Source: Trichopria drosophilae (taxonomy: Eukaryota; Arthropoda; Insecta; Hymenoptera; Diapriidae). From it: a stretch of 64,000 bases of DNA. Location: assembly GCA_030407085.1 (NCBI GenBank), contig CM059582.1, positions 51,907,001-51,971,000 on the forward strand. Direction: 5' to 3'. The translations under genes were made by a program, and so were the position numbers. Below the pieces are notes generated by a model. It did no database searches. It saw nothing but the letters and a program-made list of their open reading frames with translations, and had not been told where the DNA came from. Shown here one piece after another: positions 37,036-49,500 of the stretch; the stretch's first letter is position 1, and the number at the start of each line of letters is the position of its first letter.

Positions 37036-38865
37036 CGACGCTACAATAATAAAAAATTTCTGAAAACTTTTCAAATTCTTCTTTTTCAACTGTTATTGGA
37101 GTTGAGTAATTTGCCTGGAATAAAATTAACAATATTTTAATTGAACTAGATGCATTATTATAACTCAAGTATTTACAGAGGGTGAATGTATTTCATAAAT
37201 CGCTTCTAAACATTGTAATTCACAGTTCTTAAGTAATGATTTTGAAATATTAAATTAGGTTTCCATAATTTGTAAACTTTCACATGACTGTGTCGATATC
37301 CACGTATGCATTTTTTAGTGGCTGCGAAAAATATTTAAACTAAGCATTTAATTAGTAACTTTTAAAAAGGCAATTTGTTCGTATTTTTCAACTGAAGGAA
37401 TTTTTGTTCTCTTACTGTAATACAGTATGATTTATATACTTCAGGTGTCATTTGTTTTTTACTAGTTCGCGTATATCGTGAAGTATCAATTGCAACATTC
37501 GACTCGCGTCAATAAATGTATTACGGGAACTTTCATCGGATTGTAGTTTATTAGGCGTGGCTGGAGGTGTTTCTTAAAGATCAATAATAATAAATTGAAA
37601 ATCTTTCAAGAAAAGATTTATTCTCTGCAAGAGTATGATGAATAATGCAAGGTAAAAACTTGCAGTATACTGTAAAATTTGGGTAGATTTTCTGAAAATG
37701 GGATGCCGCTATAATTAACCGTGAAACGTACCTTTTTTTGTTTTACTTTTTTCGGTTATCCTTAAAATGAAAATTTTCGTAAATAAACGTCTCTGAGTGT
37801 AGGTTTTCGTTTTGTTAATTTTACTTTTATTGTATGTTACAACTTCTTCCATTATTTCTCTAAATTTATTAAACTTTTTCTTCCCTCTGCGTTGTAAGAC
37901 CAATATGAGGAATATGATATTAATTGTTACTGCATTTATATCAATTGAATTAATGGCAATTTCATTATATAATTGACACTCATAAAATTAATTACAATAA
38001 TTGTGTATATTTACAGAATTAATTAGACCAATCCTACATTTTCAATCCAATTTCAGAATAATAAGAAATGGAATAACATATAATTATGTAAATGTCGTCA
38101 GATAAATCATTTCTGCTCGTACGTATTGTTAAAAAGAATCGTTTCCAATTACGCAAAACTCATTACATATTTTGCTTATGATTTTCGCCATATGTCTAAA
38201 TACGATTAATATCCTAGACACGCAGATGCAATCAACACAGAAGTCGTGAAAAGCTTAGCAATAACATGTGCGGCGCAATGTGCTTTACGACCAGAGCAAT
38301 GTGACCTCGAGTTCGCACTCATATCTAGGATCGGAACCCATGTCCACCTACAACTGTGGCAAATATACATGAGTAAAGCGGAATTTCGAATTTTAGTCCT
38401 TGTGTGTTTATTATGAAACAGTCAATCAGTAATTATGTTAATCGAACGATTAATGTCCTGGATAATTAGTTCGTCAATCTCGCAGACGTCGATGAAACTA
38501 ATTTTTCATGTGTTTGAAATGTGCGTTACTAATTAGTTACAATCTCATATATCAATATTTGTCAGAGAACAAATATAAATGGAGTAAAGGAAATCAAATG
38601 CTACTTAAATACTCTTGAGTAGGTAATTAACTAACCTAGTAAAACGCACTGAATGATTGTTTCTTCACGTGCTCGATCCTTAAATGTTTATACGAATTAG
38701 TGCAGTTTATAACTCAACATTATTTATTAATTAAAAAATTAGTAAAAAAAAGTGCTTCAATGAAATTAAAGAAACATGAGTTAGTTGACTAGTGTGCGTC
38801 TTTCACATATTTTGAGACTTATTGATGTACACTGAGAATAATTTTAAACACTGAATTTAATAATT
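37036..38865. other. AT-rich stretch, no gene recognised
   Basis: A mildly GC-elevated patch at 38210-38350. No exon or repeat was recognised, apart from a possible extended left end of the MITE that follows (CACTGAGAATAATTTTAAA at 38830). Confidence 0.45.
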
Positions 38866-39087
38866 CACTGAAAAAAAACAATTAGTAATTTTGACAAAAT
38901 ATGTGGTTCCCGATTAGCACCTAAACATTTAGTCAATGCACTTACAAATTAGTGCTCCCAACTACATCATGATACAGATTCAATAACATTTAGTAAAATC
39001 AACTAAAATGCAGTTGGCATTACTTAATGTTTGTCTGCTAACAGGCAACCACATATTTGATGAATATTACTAATTTTTTTCTGAGTG
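38866..39087. mobile_element. MITE, family A, copy 3
   Basis: The left end, CACTGAAAAAAAACAATTAG, and the right end, in reverse complement CACTCAGAAAAAAATTAG, are imperfect terminal inverted repeats, followed by TAATTTT/TAATATT. Size and interior phrases (TTTAGTCAATGCACTTAC, AATTAGTGCTCCCAACTA) match the copies at 11669 and 15771. A second CACTGAGAATAA phrase at 38830 may be the true or an older left terminus. Non-coding. Confidence 0.6.
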
Positions 39088-39483
39088 TTCCACTTTTCAA
39101 TTCTGAAGAAAATTAAATAATTTCTTAAGACTGTTAAATTAATTTATGTGGTTAAAGTGTATCAAAATAAGATGATCTGTCCGCCCTTGCACACTCCAAA
39201 TAGTTTACAAAGTTGCTTTCATTCAGCTGTCATTTTGGCACAGTCCACATGATTATGAGTATATGTCCTGTCCCGATGTAGAATTATCAAATTGGTCGTA
39301 ACTTAGATGGGACCCTATTTCTATTGAGGTCATATCGGGCCAATTCCACCTGGGTGTAGCATGAATTTTTTGTCTCTTACGGTTGAAATTATCCATATTA
39401 AAAAAATTAAATATTTCAAAAAATGACGACATTTTGTAAAATACAATATCTTTGTTTGGAACTTTTCGTTTTACTTGCAATTG

Positions 39484-39905
39484 TCTCATAAATGGATGAC
39501 TTTTACGAGGACGTCAGATTCATCCTTGCCCACGCGGTCTGAAATTACTCGGATGAAAAACTATTATTATATGCCATTTATTGCAAGTGGAAAAGCTATA
39601 AATCTTCATATTTGGTCAACAATATACTAGAAAATATTGTAAATGAATTTGACTACTTCGCATCTACTCAGCGTACTTCAGAATCCTTCACTGCAATTAT
39701 ATTCAGTAATAATCCTAAAGTGATTGATAAAAATGTCGAGACCAATAATTATTTTACCTTTCGTGAGATGCCAGATAGCTACTTTGAAAACTTTTATTTG
39801 AAATCATTAACTTATAAGTATAGTAAAATTAACCACAACAATGTGATTTACCTCACTAAAAGTAGTGGCTTTTTCTACGCTTTTCGGTCGACCATCCAAC
39901 GATAA
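39484..39905 (+). pseudogene. Possible LINE endonuclease relic
   Basis: A plus-strand frame starts at an ATG near 39492, has one TGA (near 39540) and is then open to a TAA at 39903-39905. The stretch VNNILENIVNEFDYFASTQR followed by TSESFTAIIFSNNPKVID follows the pattern of the late part of APE-type LINE endonucleases (usual form: a helix, PTR, a small linker, then LIDLIFSNNP). The expected later SDH motif would fall at the PDSYFENFYL stretch, where the histidine is lost. No reverse transcriptase is seen downstream; the frame at 39912-40208 does not continue the family. Truncated and broken if the call is right. Chance resemblance is possible. Confidence 0.33.
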
Positions 39906-40208
39906 TCGAATTTGTCACTGCAGTCAATAAAATTGATCATTCTCAAAATGTCATGCTTAAACGTTTGTAACGATTACAAGAATCTCGGGGAAGTGTCGAA
40001 ACCTTCGTTCAACCAACTCCCTATATTTTGTTGCTTTCTATTACGCTTGAATGTCGAATCGCTAATTCCCTCGTTTTGCAATTCGTCGCGTGTCAAACTG
40101 CTTGACCCTGAACTTAATTACTGTGAATCCTGGATTCCTATAGCAATGCTTTTCCTTCACGTGATTTATATTTGTACCACAGCAGTAAAATGGCGATTAT
40201 GTGCGTGA

Positions 40209-42480
40209 TGTTATTATGCACATAAGTATATTATAATAGCATGGAGTTAACGCGGTTGATTAATATTTTCAACTGTAATTAGCTGCAAACATCTAAGAAT
40301 TCATAGATGCTGACCTTTTGTTGTGAAATTTGTCTACTAATTCTTCGAATTCACGTCGAATAAATGTTTTTTACAACATCTGAGAAATTGAGTAAGATCA
40401 TGATGAAATAGGATAAGGATGTTGTGCTCTAGTTAATTACTAACAGCGATTAATTTGTTTGGCTATTACTTATATTGTCACAGCTTACTCTTGCAATGTT
40501 GAATTTGAAAATGCCCGTACGAAACGTTTCGGTTTACTTGGTCTAGTAAATATGAAAAAACATTGATGAAGTAGTGCCGATGCTATCGTGAGTACTATCG
40601 AGATGAATACATTTTTTTTGTGATATACTTTTTAAGATCTAAATTCATATTTATATATCTTCAAAGGACTCTAGCAATAATATTAGATCGGCTAATCGAA
40701 ATATTATTTTGAAAATTCATCCAAATAACAAGAGTTTACTTTTTCTGTAACCTCATATCAGAAGACAATAATGTTGCAGCTTTTGGAAAATATCGTTATG
40801 AAATAAATATGTTCGATTAAAATCCATTTTACATTAAAACGGTTGATATTATAATAACTTTCAGTACCAGATATTTAAAAATGGTTAAAAATATATAAAT
40901 ATATGAAAAACAATCAATTTTCCTTTTAGAATAAACTAGAACAATATGTTTATTTAGTTTGTTTTAAATTTTCTAGACTTCTACAAACTTGAACATCATT
41001 TTTCATATAGACCTGAACATAAAGACATTTCGTTCGACACCTTCGTTTAGTGATTGATTACTGCGTTAATATCGTCCAATGTGCCTCAAAATGCCAATAA
41101 ATTATGCTATTGAGATTACTGAACTTGTAATTACGAAGACTAATACATACTATTAAAAGTACGAGAGAAATTGCAGTTGCATAATTAATTTAATAAAAAA
41201 ATGTCGCGGCACAGAGCTCAGTATGTCCAAATGATTAAGTACGTGCACCATTTTTCCGCGTAAGCACTTAGTAATGCAGTAATTAATAAACCATGATGTC
41301 GTAAATTTGCAGCCGTGAAAAAAATATGAAAGTTAACATTTCTAATAAATACCGAGAAAGTCACATAAATGCAATCTTCTCTCTGTTAAATCTTATTTTC
41401 AAAGCCTGTTATAAATCGCGTACCCACAAACAATAGAGGTAAGCGTCAGTTTTTAGTAATATTTTGATATTGATAATAATTAATCATATCTGATAGTATA
41501 CCTGATATGCGATGAATACTATTTCAAAGCATGGGAATATCAACGAAATCACAACGCCCATCAATTGTTACGACGCAATGTTTCATTGTATTTGGAAATT
41601 TCACGCCAAAAGGCATTTCATATTTTTTTTTGAATGAGATTGCGTATACGCCCCCTATCTCTTTCTGATGATCCCATATCAGCTCATTATTTCAAACTTT
41701 TTACTAGGGATCGTGGTGAATCACTTAATATAACAACCATGTTTAGTTACGTAATACAAGTATCTGTTCTCAATGGTTATCGAGTCAATGTCGGTAATTG
41801 TACCTTATTGAGTTACTCGACTGTAATATTTTTACAAAACAGATATTCTTTATATTACTTGAAAATTTAAATTGTTAAATTTTTAGTGATAAATTAGTAT
41901 TAATACAATTTAATATTTATTTCCAGAATAATTTAATGACATTTAGGCCCAGACAATGAAAACCAGTTCATTTCAATAGGGAAATGCAAACTTTGTGTTT
42001 CACGTGATTTTAACCTTGTAGAAATCTGTCCAGTTTTAACGCAGATTAAATTTAATCGATCTCCCCTTAATTTGTCTCGATCACAGATCAAAAACTAATC
42101 AGGACCTAAGTGAGGTCATGCCAAACAAACGCCCGATCTACTTTTTATCCGTCTTTCCGTTTTCGATTCCATTTTTTTTGTGATCTAAATGATGTGCTCC
42201 ATCGGCATTTGATGATGAACTATAGGGTAATTTTTTGGAGAAGTGACTAAATTCAATATTTCGTCCGACCTTCGGTCAGGATCGAAGTAATAGTACGCCT
42301 CTTTTTCATTTCTTTCTCATAGAAAACTTGTAACACCTGAATGAGAACCCCTTTTTCATGATGATTACTAGTCTAGAATGCCAATATTTTGAGGTTATGG
42401 AATGCAGAACAATTTAAACTACAAAAAATGCGACACCTTTGTCTAATGACCCTCCACCACCAAGTAATTTATTACAGTAT
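40209..42480. other. AT-rich stretch, no gene recognised
   Basis: Short open frames only (for example 41634-41870 on the plus strand). Nothing recognised. Confidence 0.5.
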
Positions 42481-42483
42481 TTG

Positions 42484-42503
42484 TATATATATATATATAT
42501 ATA
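42484..42503 (+). repeat. (TA)10 microsatellite
   Basis: Ten uninterrupted TA units. Confidence 0.95.
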
Positions 42504-42891
42504 GAAATGATCATAATCATCACGCAATAAATACCTAAAAAATGTACTCTTCCTGATGTGGAGAACTATTTCTCAAAGACGAAACGGGAAACAGTGACAC
42601 AAATATGGAAATTGAATGTACAATACGGACGTTTCGAAGCGTGTCGAAAGAGAGAATACATGTGGAATGAGATTGTGATACGTTAAGTGACTCTTTCAAA
42701 AATTACTTACCATTCTTTTTGAAAGAGGGAAAAGTTAAGTATGATGTTCGCATTGTAATTCGATCGTTCGGCATAAACCATCGATCGTCGAAAGATTTCT
42801 ATCTGATAGAATGCTAATCGTGTCGAGAAGATTTACGCGTGGGCGTGTCGAAAAAAATATTAATAGAATGAGACAAGCGAAACAATACAAA

Positions 42892-42906
42892 CACGTGTGG
42901 CACGTG
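42892..42906. promoter_or_regulatory. Double E-box CACGTGCCACACGTG
   Basis: On the minus strand two CACGTG sites separated by CCA. The identical 15-mer occurs on the plus strand at 5261-5275. It sits in a GC-elevated patch (42540-42950) that also has a strong minus-strand donor-like string, AATG|GTAAGTAAT, near 42710. A binding site for dimeric bHLH factors is inferred. Confidence 0.4.
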
Positions 42907-43454
42907 GACCCCATTTAATTCAAAATCATTTTTGCTTGGACCACAGGAAGAATTTCGATTTGAGATTATTTATAATTAGTAAAGATTTAAAGGAATTTAA
43001 ATATATATTTTAATTCATTTACCCATCGAGGAGATTAAAAATTACGCGTATAGGTTGCAAAGAAAATAAATACTATTTTCCATGGTTGAAGTGAATAGAA
43101 GAACAATTATTTATAATTTATATTACTCTTAGTATTACTATTATCATCAACTTCATTCTGATATATTATAAGGTAATATGAAAGATATTTAATTCTGCAC
43201 TATTATTCCTATATATGCAATTTAGCAGAAAATCTTTTTTTCACAAAACAATGATTCATTTTTTACAATATATCTGTAAATTACTAAATCAGATTTTGTC
43301 TACCTTATTATGTTATAAGTAAGACAAAATTCTAAGTATAAATTATAGCATATTTCTACTTTATTTTTATGGAATTAATAATCGTCATATTATTTCATTT
43401 TTAGTTTTCTCTTAAATTTAATTCCATTTTGGTATCTCGGAACGCTCCTTTCAG

Positions 43455-43550
43455 GTTTTACTTGCGACTATGATGGAAATCTTCATTTTACCAGTTCACG
43501 TCATCAGCAATCATTTTGCATGCTACGCTGATTTTTACGTGGCAATATCA
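43455..43550 (+). CDS. Candidate 96-nt cassette exon (unidentified)
   Basis: A pyrimidine-rich acceptor, CGCTCCTTTCAG, ends at 43454 and a strong donor, ATCA|GTAAGTACC, begins at 43551. The 96 bases between are exactly 32 codons; one frame is fully open and the other two contain stops. The open reading has a hydrophobic, membrane-like character (MMEIFILPVHVISNHFACY...). A multiple-of-three exon could be skipped or included without a frameshift. No flanking exon is visible in the window and the peptide matches no family I know. It could equally be a non-coding exon or chance. Confidence 0.27.
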
Positions 43551-43559
43551 GTAAGTACC

Positions 43560-44420
43560 AATTTTATGCAGAAATATTTTAAAAGATTCAGTATGTCAAG
43601 TGGAAAAAAAGTCAGCATAGTGTGTCATTAATTGACATTCTTTGTCAATTTATAATGGTCATTCATCTATCATAACCCTCAGACCGAGCCCTTTGAATGA
43701 CGTAATTTGCACGCAACTCTTTGTTCGCGTTGCATTCAAAGGTGCCTCTTAAATTCCACCAACGCACGTGTATAGTTACCTGATACTAATTAAGATTTAT
43801 ACGAGGTGGCAGGGCACATTGTTTGATAGCAATCTACACATTTACTGCTGAAATGCTAAATCATAAAGATAATCTGAAATGTATAAAATTATCGATCTGT
43901 CAATTTATCTCTACCAAATGTCATTTGAATTTTTGCATTACGTGAAATATCAGATTTCCACAAAGGATACGCTATTGCACTATAATACTTATCGAGTTCA
44001 CTATTTTTTGAAAAATGTAAAAAAATTGTTACCCTATTATCGATACTACTTAATAGTTACATTATTGTCCTGTTCAAATTGTACGAAAATTTATGATCGT
44101 GCACTTCATATATATGTTATTCATCGTACAGTAATATTAAATTATGTTTATTTATGTACTTTATTGACATGATTTATAAAAAATTCGAAATTTCAATAAT
44201 AAGAACAATGTAATTAGATAAAGGCAGTATTACGTTTTTAATTATTACTACCGACCAGTTTCAGTATAAGTATAAATACTATTGGTTAGTTTTGGTTGTT
44301 TACTGGTCTTAATAAAACATAATTTCTTGAATATAAATTAAAATTAGTATATAGGAAAATAAGACACGGCGTAAATAATATCAGTAAATTCGGAAGCTGT
44401 TGGGGGGTAAACAATAAAAA
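43560..44420. other. AT-rich stretch, no gene recognised
   Basis: The 97-codon plus-strand frame at 43879-44172 has an AT-driven composition. The part near 44,300-44,420 may belong to the 3' tail of the Penelope-like element. Confidence 0.4.
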
Positions 44421-44426
44421 TTAATT

Positions 44427-44454
44427 TTTCGACCCTAATTCTGGCCCTCTTCAG
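44427..44454 (-). ncRNA. Degenerate hammerhead-ribozyme-like motif of the Penelope-like element
   Basis: On the minus strand CTGAAGA (44448-44454) is followed by a stem-II-like GGGCC...GGGTC and then GAAA (44427-44430), the order and spacing of a hammerhead core (CUGANGA, stem II, GAAA). Stem II pairs imperfectly, with one mismatch and one G-T pair. Penelope-like elements are known to carry minimal hammerhead motifs in their terminal repeats, and this lies about 175 bp beyond the last codons of the element's endonuclease, where such a motif would be expected. The cleavage-site strand was not identified with certainty, so activity is doubtful. Confidence 0.4.
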
Positions 44455-44629
44455 AAAGGGTATGAAAAACCAGAGAAATTTGTTCGAATTTATATTAAAT
44501 TCATAGACACATGTATGTGTTTGTGTATAGTACTAAGAATCAACGAGTTCATACGTTATTTTTTATTTACTTATTAATTTGAAAAGGAATGGTATATTTC
44601 TGGAAGATTTGAGACCTCAAATCTGATGT

Positions 44630-45174
44630 TTACGTTGTTTTTATCTTTATGATAAAGAAATTTTCCGTATTGTATCTTTTTTTCCAGTTTTTCTCTTTTG
44701 CAAGAATTTTTGTATTCTTGTAATCGAAGTCATCACCAGTTTCCAATCGATGTAAAGTTAAACCAGGATCGTCACTATTTTTAGCTAAAATCTTCTTTTT
44801 ATGTTCTTTTATTCCAGAATTAAGAGGTCTGTAAGTCTGTCCAATGTAGGATTTGCTACACTGAAAGCATGGTATTTTGTAAACGATTCCACTTTGCTTC
44901 TCCGTAGATAACGTGTCTTTTCCGGGTTTAACTTTCGCGATGTTAGTTTTGAACGTTTAGTTTTATTTTTTGAAAATATTAGCAGAAAATTTTCAGTTAG
45001 TCCTTTAATGTATGGAAAACTAATACTTTTTGGAGGTACATTATTATTGTTTGTTGTGTTGTTGTTGTTTGAATTTAAAGGCAGCATTAATTTGTGAGGA
45101 TTAAGTAGGTTAGAAATGACTTGGGGGAGTTCTTTGTAAACCAGGAAATTTTCTATTTGCAATGCCTGCTTCAC
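44630..45174 (-). pseudogene. Penelope-like retroelement remnant: linker and GIY-YIG endonuclease
   Basis: The minus strand first reads in one frame (about 45174-44965), giving SFPYIKGLTENFLLIFSKNK, the linker typical of Penelope-like elements after the reverse transcriptase. A frameshift near 44950-44965 then moves the reading to a second frame (44950-44630): KVKPGKDTLS, GIVYKIPCFQCSKSYIGQTY with the two GIY-YIG half-motifs (here GIVYKIPC and SYIGQT), then HRLETGDDFDY and EKNWKKRYNTE, ending at TAA 44630-44632. Penelope-like proteins pair a reverse transcriptase with this endonuclease. The reverse transcriptase is absent, so the copy is 5' truncated as well as frameshifted, and it cannot move by itself. 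An asparagine run encoded by AAC/AAT repeats lies near 45050-45085. Confidence 0.85.
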
Positions 45175-46430
45175 AATAACAATCGTTACTATCAGAAAAT
45201 ATGGATGTCAATTACAGTTTATTAGACCCTCGCAATTATAGTTTCATAAATATTTAATTAATAATCATTTCTGAAATTGAAAAGACATAACGCACCAAAC
45301 ACTTAACTCAAGCATATTATATTAATTCATTATTTAGTCGCATAATACTAGTCGACATAGAATTTAAATCGAATCTCTTTGTTTTAAAATTCTATTAAAT
45401 CTAATTAATAATATATTTCAATTGTGATTTTCATGTTAAAACTACATCTATTTAACATATGCAATAAAGTGATGCAAATTTCATTCAGTGTACAAAATGA
45501 AATGTTGGCAAAATGGTGTATGTTGTCATTATTGTCCCTATAATTCTTAAACTTAGATGTGTGATTCTGATTAACTTGGATTATTTCTATTAAAAATGCG
45601 GATATTTATTAGTAATATTGGATCAATTATTCAGTTCTATTCAGGAAACTTTGTTTCGGTGATGATACCAAGTAATACAGTTTGTTGTTCACGCTCATTT
45701 TATTAGTAACAACTTTATGCTTAAAAACTCTTCATGCAAAATAATAAAATTTAAGCCGATTTTATTAGATTCTATCTAGTTAAGTCATATCTCTGTGCTT
45801 TGAAAATAATTTAATCCCTAAATAATGTAAAGTCGTCAACTTTTTACTAGGCTGGATTCAAGGAGCGCATCTGCATTTTAACCGATATAGTGCCCTATAC
45901 TAAGATACGAATAATAATAATAATAATAATATACAAAAAAAATTTAATCTCATAGTGGTATAATATCAACTTTTTTCCCTATATGTTGTTTACCACCCCT
46001 TTACGTACTGTCATTGCACTCACAAACAATAAACAGACATTTTTATGAATTATTCTGCCATTTTAATAATTTTATAATCTTCTGAATAATATGCTGAAGA
46101 TACAAAACTCCAAATGAAATGAATTCTAACATCAAGATGGTTAATGCCAACGTACGTCACACTTCATTCGCCCGTTAGTTTTACTTTCTTAGATGAAGTA
46201 TTCAGAAAAGAATGTTGAAAAATGTTTTCAAGCCTTACGGTACTCTCATATTTTTTACATCTGCACATTAATCGTGAATTCTAGCAGTCATAAAAATTGA
46301 CTAATTATGATCCTCTATCGGTGTATATATAATATAATCATTTTTATGGCACTATTATCTCATACTATTTCCTTCAAATAAAAAGACATTTATACTTCAA
46401 AATAAATTCTCATCTTTAATATCAGATAAA
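45175..46430. other. AT-rich stretch, no gene recognised
   Basis: No reverse-transcriptase motif was seen upstream of the Penelope-like remnant. An (ATA)n microsatellite lies at about 45910-45931. Confidence 0.5.
45910..45931 (+). repeat. (ATA)7 microsatellite
   Basis: About seven uninterrupted AAT/ATA units. Confidence 0.9.
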
Positions 46431-46438
46431 ATTACTTT

Positions 46439-46506
46439 TGGCGCCATGAAAGATTCCATGCATGGCGCCAGTTTGCTACGACGTACCCAGCGACATATGT
46501 GGCGCC
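46439..46506. promoter_or_regulatory. Three GGCGCC sites, two as a perfect inverted pair
   Basis: TGGCGCCATG (46439-46448) and CATGGCGCCA (46461-46470) are perfect reverse complements separated by 12 bp. A third GGCGCC lies at 46501-46506. The first, in the context CTTTTGGCGCC, contains the E2F consensus TTTSGCGC; the third, TGTGGCGCC, is close to the core of insect CTCF sites (GGTGGCGC). All sit in an otherwise AT-rich region. A regulatory or insulator site is inferred, not shown. Confidence 0.4.
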
Positions 46507-49500
46507 TTCACACTGATAAAGGAATTTTAAATAATTCACATTCCAGCACCTTATTTGTGACTCTTCTTATAGGATTTTCGAAATCTTAGTGTGAAATCTT
46601 AGTATGAAATCGCATCAAATAAAATGTCGTTCGACAATTTGAATGTCTGAATTCGAACTGATTTTTACATGAATTTTATCTGTTACTTCACTTTCTACCC
46701 GTGACACGAAAAGGATGAACATTTATCATGTAACCCTTTTAGACTTAATTTAAAGTAGATCACGCCCATTACCACTATAGAAAAATGAAGAAAATTACGT
46801 ACTTTGTATAATTGTAATCATATAGGATTATATAAAGTGTTAACTATTCTATTCTAAAAAAAAGATACTTACATTTTGCGAAACATTTATATCACTTTGC
46901 AGCGCACTACAAAGATTAAATGATAAATAGTTCTAACGAGTTCCGCTAACCAATTTATATTCTGTAACATTGATTCTAATCTACTTCATTGACAATGACG
47001 ACTAGATATCTTGAACTAAATTACTTCAAATTCGCGAGATGGTTTTCTCAGTCACTTAAATGGAAACATATAAATAATGTGAATGAATACACGAGTCATT
47101 AATGTGAAATATACTCTCCCACTGTCATGAACTGTCAACTTGATAAAATCATGAATGTACTGTCTATTTATAAAAAACCTGCACGGTAGCGTTGAATGCA
47201 AAATGTAGTGACAAGCACGTTTAAAATAACTTATTTGTTAATTTGCATTTAATGTTGTTAATTTAATATAAAAATGAATTAAACATTTTAACAAATTTTG
47301 ATACTCCTTCCCAAAATGTCATGTGAACGCATTGCAAAGTGTTTTGATCAGTTTCACAAGTGGCGGTGAAAATTGTCATTGCGTTATTGAATCTATGCGT
47401 AGGCAAATTCTCAGTTTTTATTCCGTACGTACAGAATTACAAAGTCATGGCGAAACTATGACGACAGTTATTCCGTACTACTAATACTTAAAAAAACGTG
47501 ATTCGGTGAAATTTATTGGCGAACGGATAAAAATCAATTGCTGATTGATTTTACAATGAAAATATATGTCTCTTTCACTCATAATAAGTTACACCGTGAT
47601 TAAGTGTAACCAATCGATTAATAATCACTTAATTTTTAGTTTATCCTACGCATGGTGCAAGAATTCCTACATTAACGCGAGTCTGTCACCGCGTTATTAA
47701 TTTCCTGACTAGATTATCTATAGAAAAAAGTCAATGAACTGAGAAATGTCCTGCGGATTGATAGATAAACGGCATGTGTTAATATTTCAATAATTGAAAA
47801 TGTCATAGAACCACTTTTACCATGACTTACATTAATATTTTTACAATTTTTTGAAAACGATCAATAGGACAAATTTGAAATCACTTAAAAAAAATAAATG
47901 TTTCGATACCATAAAATTGCTTTACGTTAGTAGAATATCTTCTATCATTACGTCTAAACCTTTGCATTTTTACATACATTAACATATGTATTTTATTTTC
48001 TTAGTCCTTATCTTGTAACATTTTTCGCTACGCGGTACTTAAGATACTTCATTCGTATCATGCCCGTATCATTTATAACATAAATGAACATAGAACAGAA
48101 CTACCCGACTTTTATTCTCCATATTTGGTAAAATAATTCCGTTACATCACTTAAACTACCAGATTGCCATTTGCTCTACCTTCAGATCGTACAGTAGCTA
48201 AGAATCTATTAAGGTACGAAGTGAGAGGAGTAACTCCTTTTGTAGTCCAAGCGACAGTAATATACGGCAATTCCTTCGAATTCCTCGTGCGGAATCCGCG
48301 AGCAAAGTACGTCCAAAAGGTTTAGGTGGTTCTGCCGCATTCCTCAACACCAAATTTGTCCATTGTGTGAGACATTATGCAAATAATCCACCTTGAATTA
48401 TCGGTCGAACATCGTAAAAGCACATGTTCACGGAAATGTGTCCAGACTTTGTATTTATAGAATAGATTTATCAAAAAACGCGCTACAATTCGTTCGAGGC
48501 GAAAACGGTATTCGAATGGTAATCCACACGAAAGATCCGACTAATCTGACAGAGTAGTAAATTGATAATTTACAATGTTTGGACTGGCTGAAAAACATTG
48601 AAATAATTAAAATATATAGTTCGACTCGTTCAAAGCAAACTATTTGAATTCATTTTTTTGACGTGGGTGGTCGCTATAACGAAAAAGTTGATAAAATTCT
48701 CCAGAAATTTAGAAATAGATCTTCCGTTAATCTGTTTGTTGTTTGGAGGACCTTCAAAGGAATTTCTTATCTTGTATTTTATCTTTATCTTTAATTATGA
48801 TTGTATTTTAATTAAAAAGACATATGTACCACGTTTTATTTATAAGACGAAAATTTAAGTAATTTACTATATTATATGGCTAACTTTAGTAAATAAGTAC
48901 ATAATAATAATAGCGTGAGCTTAGGTTTATTTTTTAGTATAAAACTGTCTACTTTCTAATACTAAGGACTACTAGTTATTCCTGTGGAAATTTCAATTTT
49001 TTAACGACACTTAATCTATATATACGATCTGCTAAATACAAAAATCAGTATCTCGCATAGAATGTTTCATGAAGGATTATTCTACCTATACAAGACATTA
49101 AGGATGCAATTGACCGTGACTGGATTGCAGAAAGTTTCACGCTTTACGAATATCTTTTATTTTCTTTTACTGGATTATTAACGCAAATAAATCACGCCTT
49201 AATATTATTTTATTTACTAAAACATTTTTGTAGAGTATAATAGTTAAAAATAGATTTTTGGATTGTTTCTAACATGATCTTGAATAACTGTAGAATGTGC
49301 ATATTTATAGGCATACATTAAAACATAAATAATAGTATTTTTTAATCAATTTGTTCAGCGGCAATTTACTTACATGTGAATAGAAACTATCTTTTCTTTC
49401 AAAATCTTCCTTATCAAAGTCAGCAGATATTAATAAAGTAAAAAATGTTTATCACTACGATTAGAAATTTTGCTTTAGACAGATGTTTTATAATGATATT

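Noticed and set aside
43879..44172. 97-codon plus-strand frame
   Set aside because: Tyrosine-, leucine- and isoleucine-rich as expected of AT-rich DNA; no motif or splice support.
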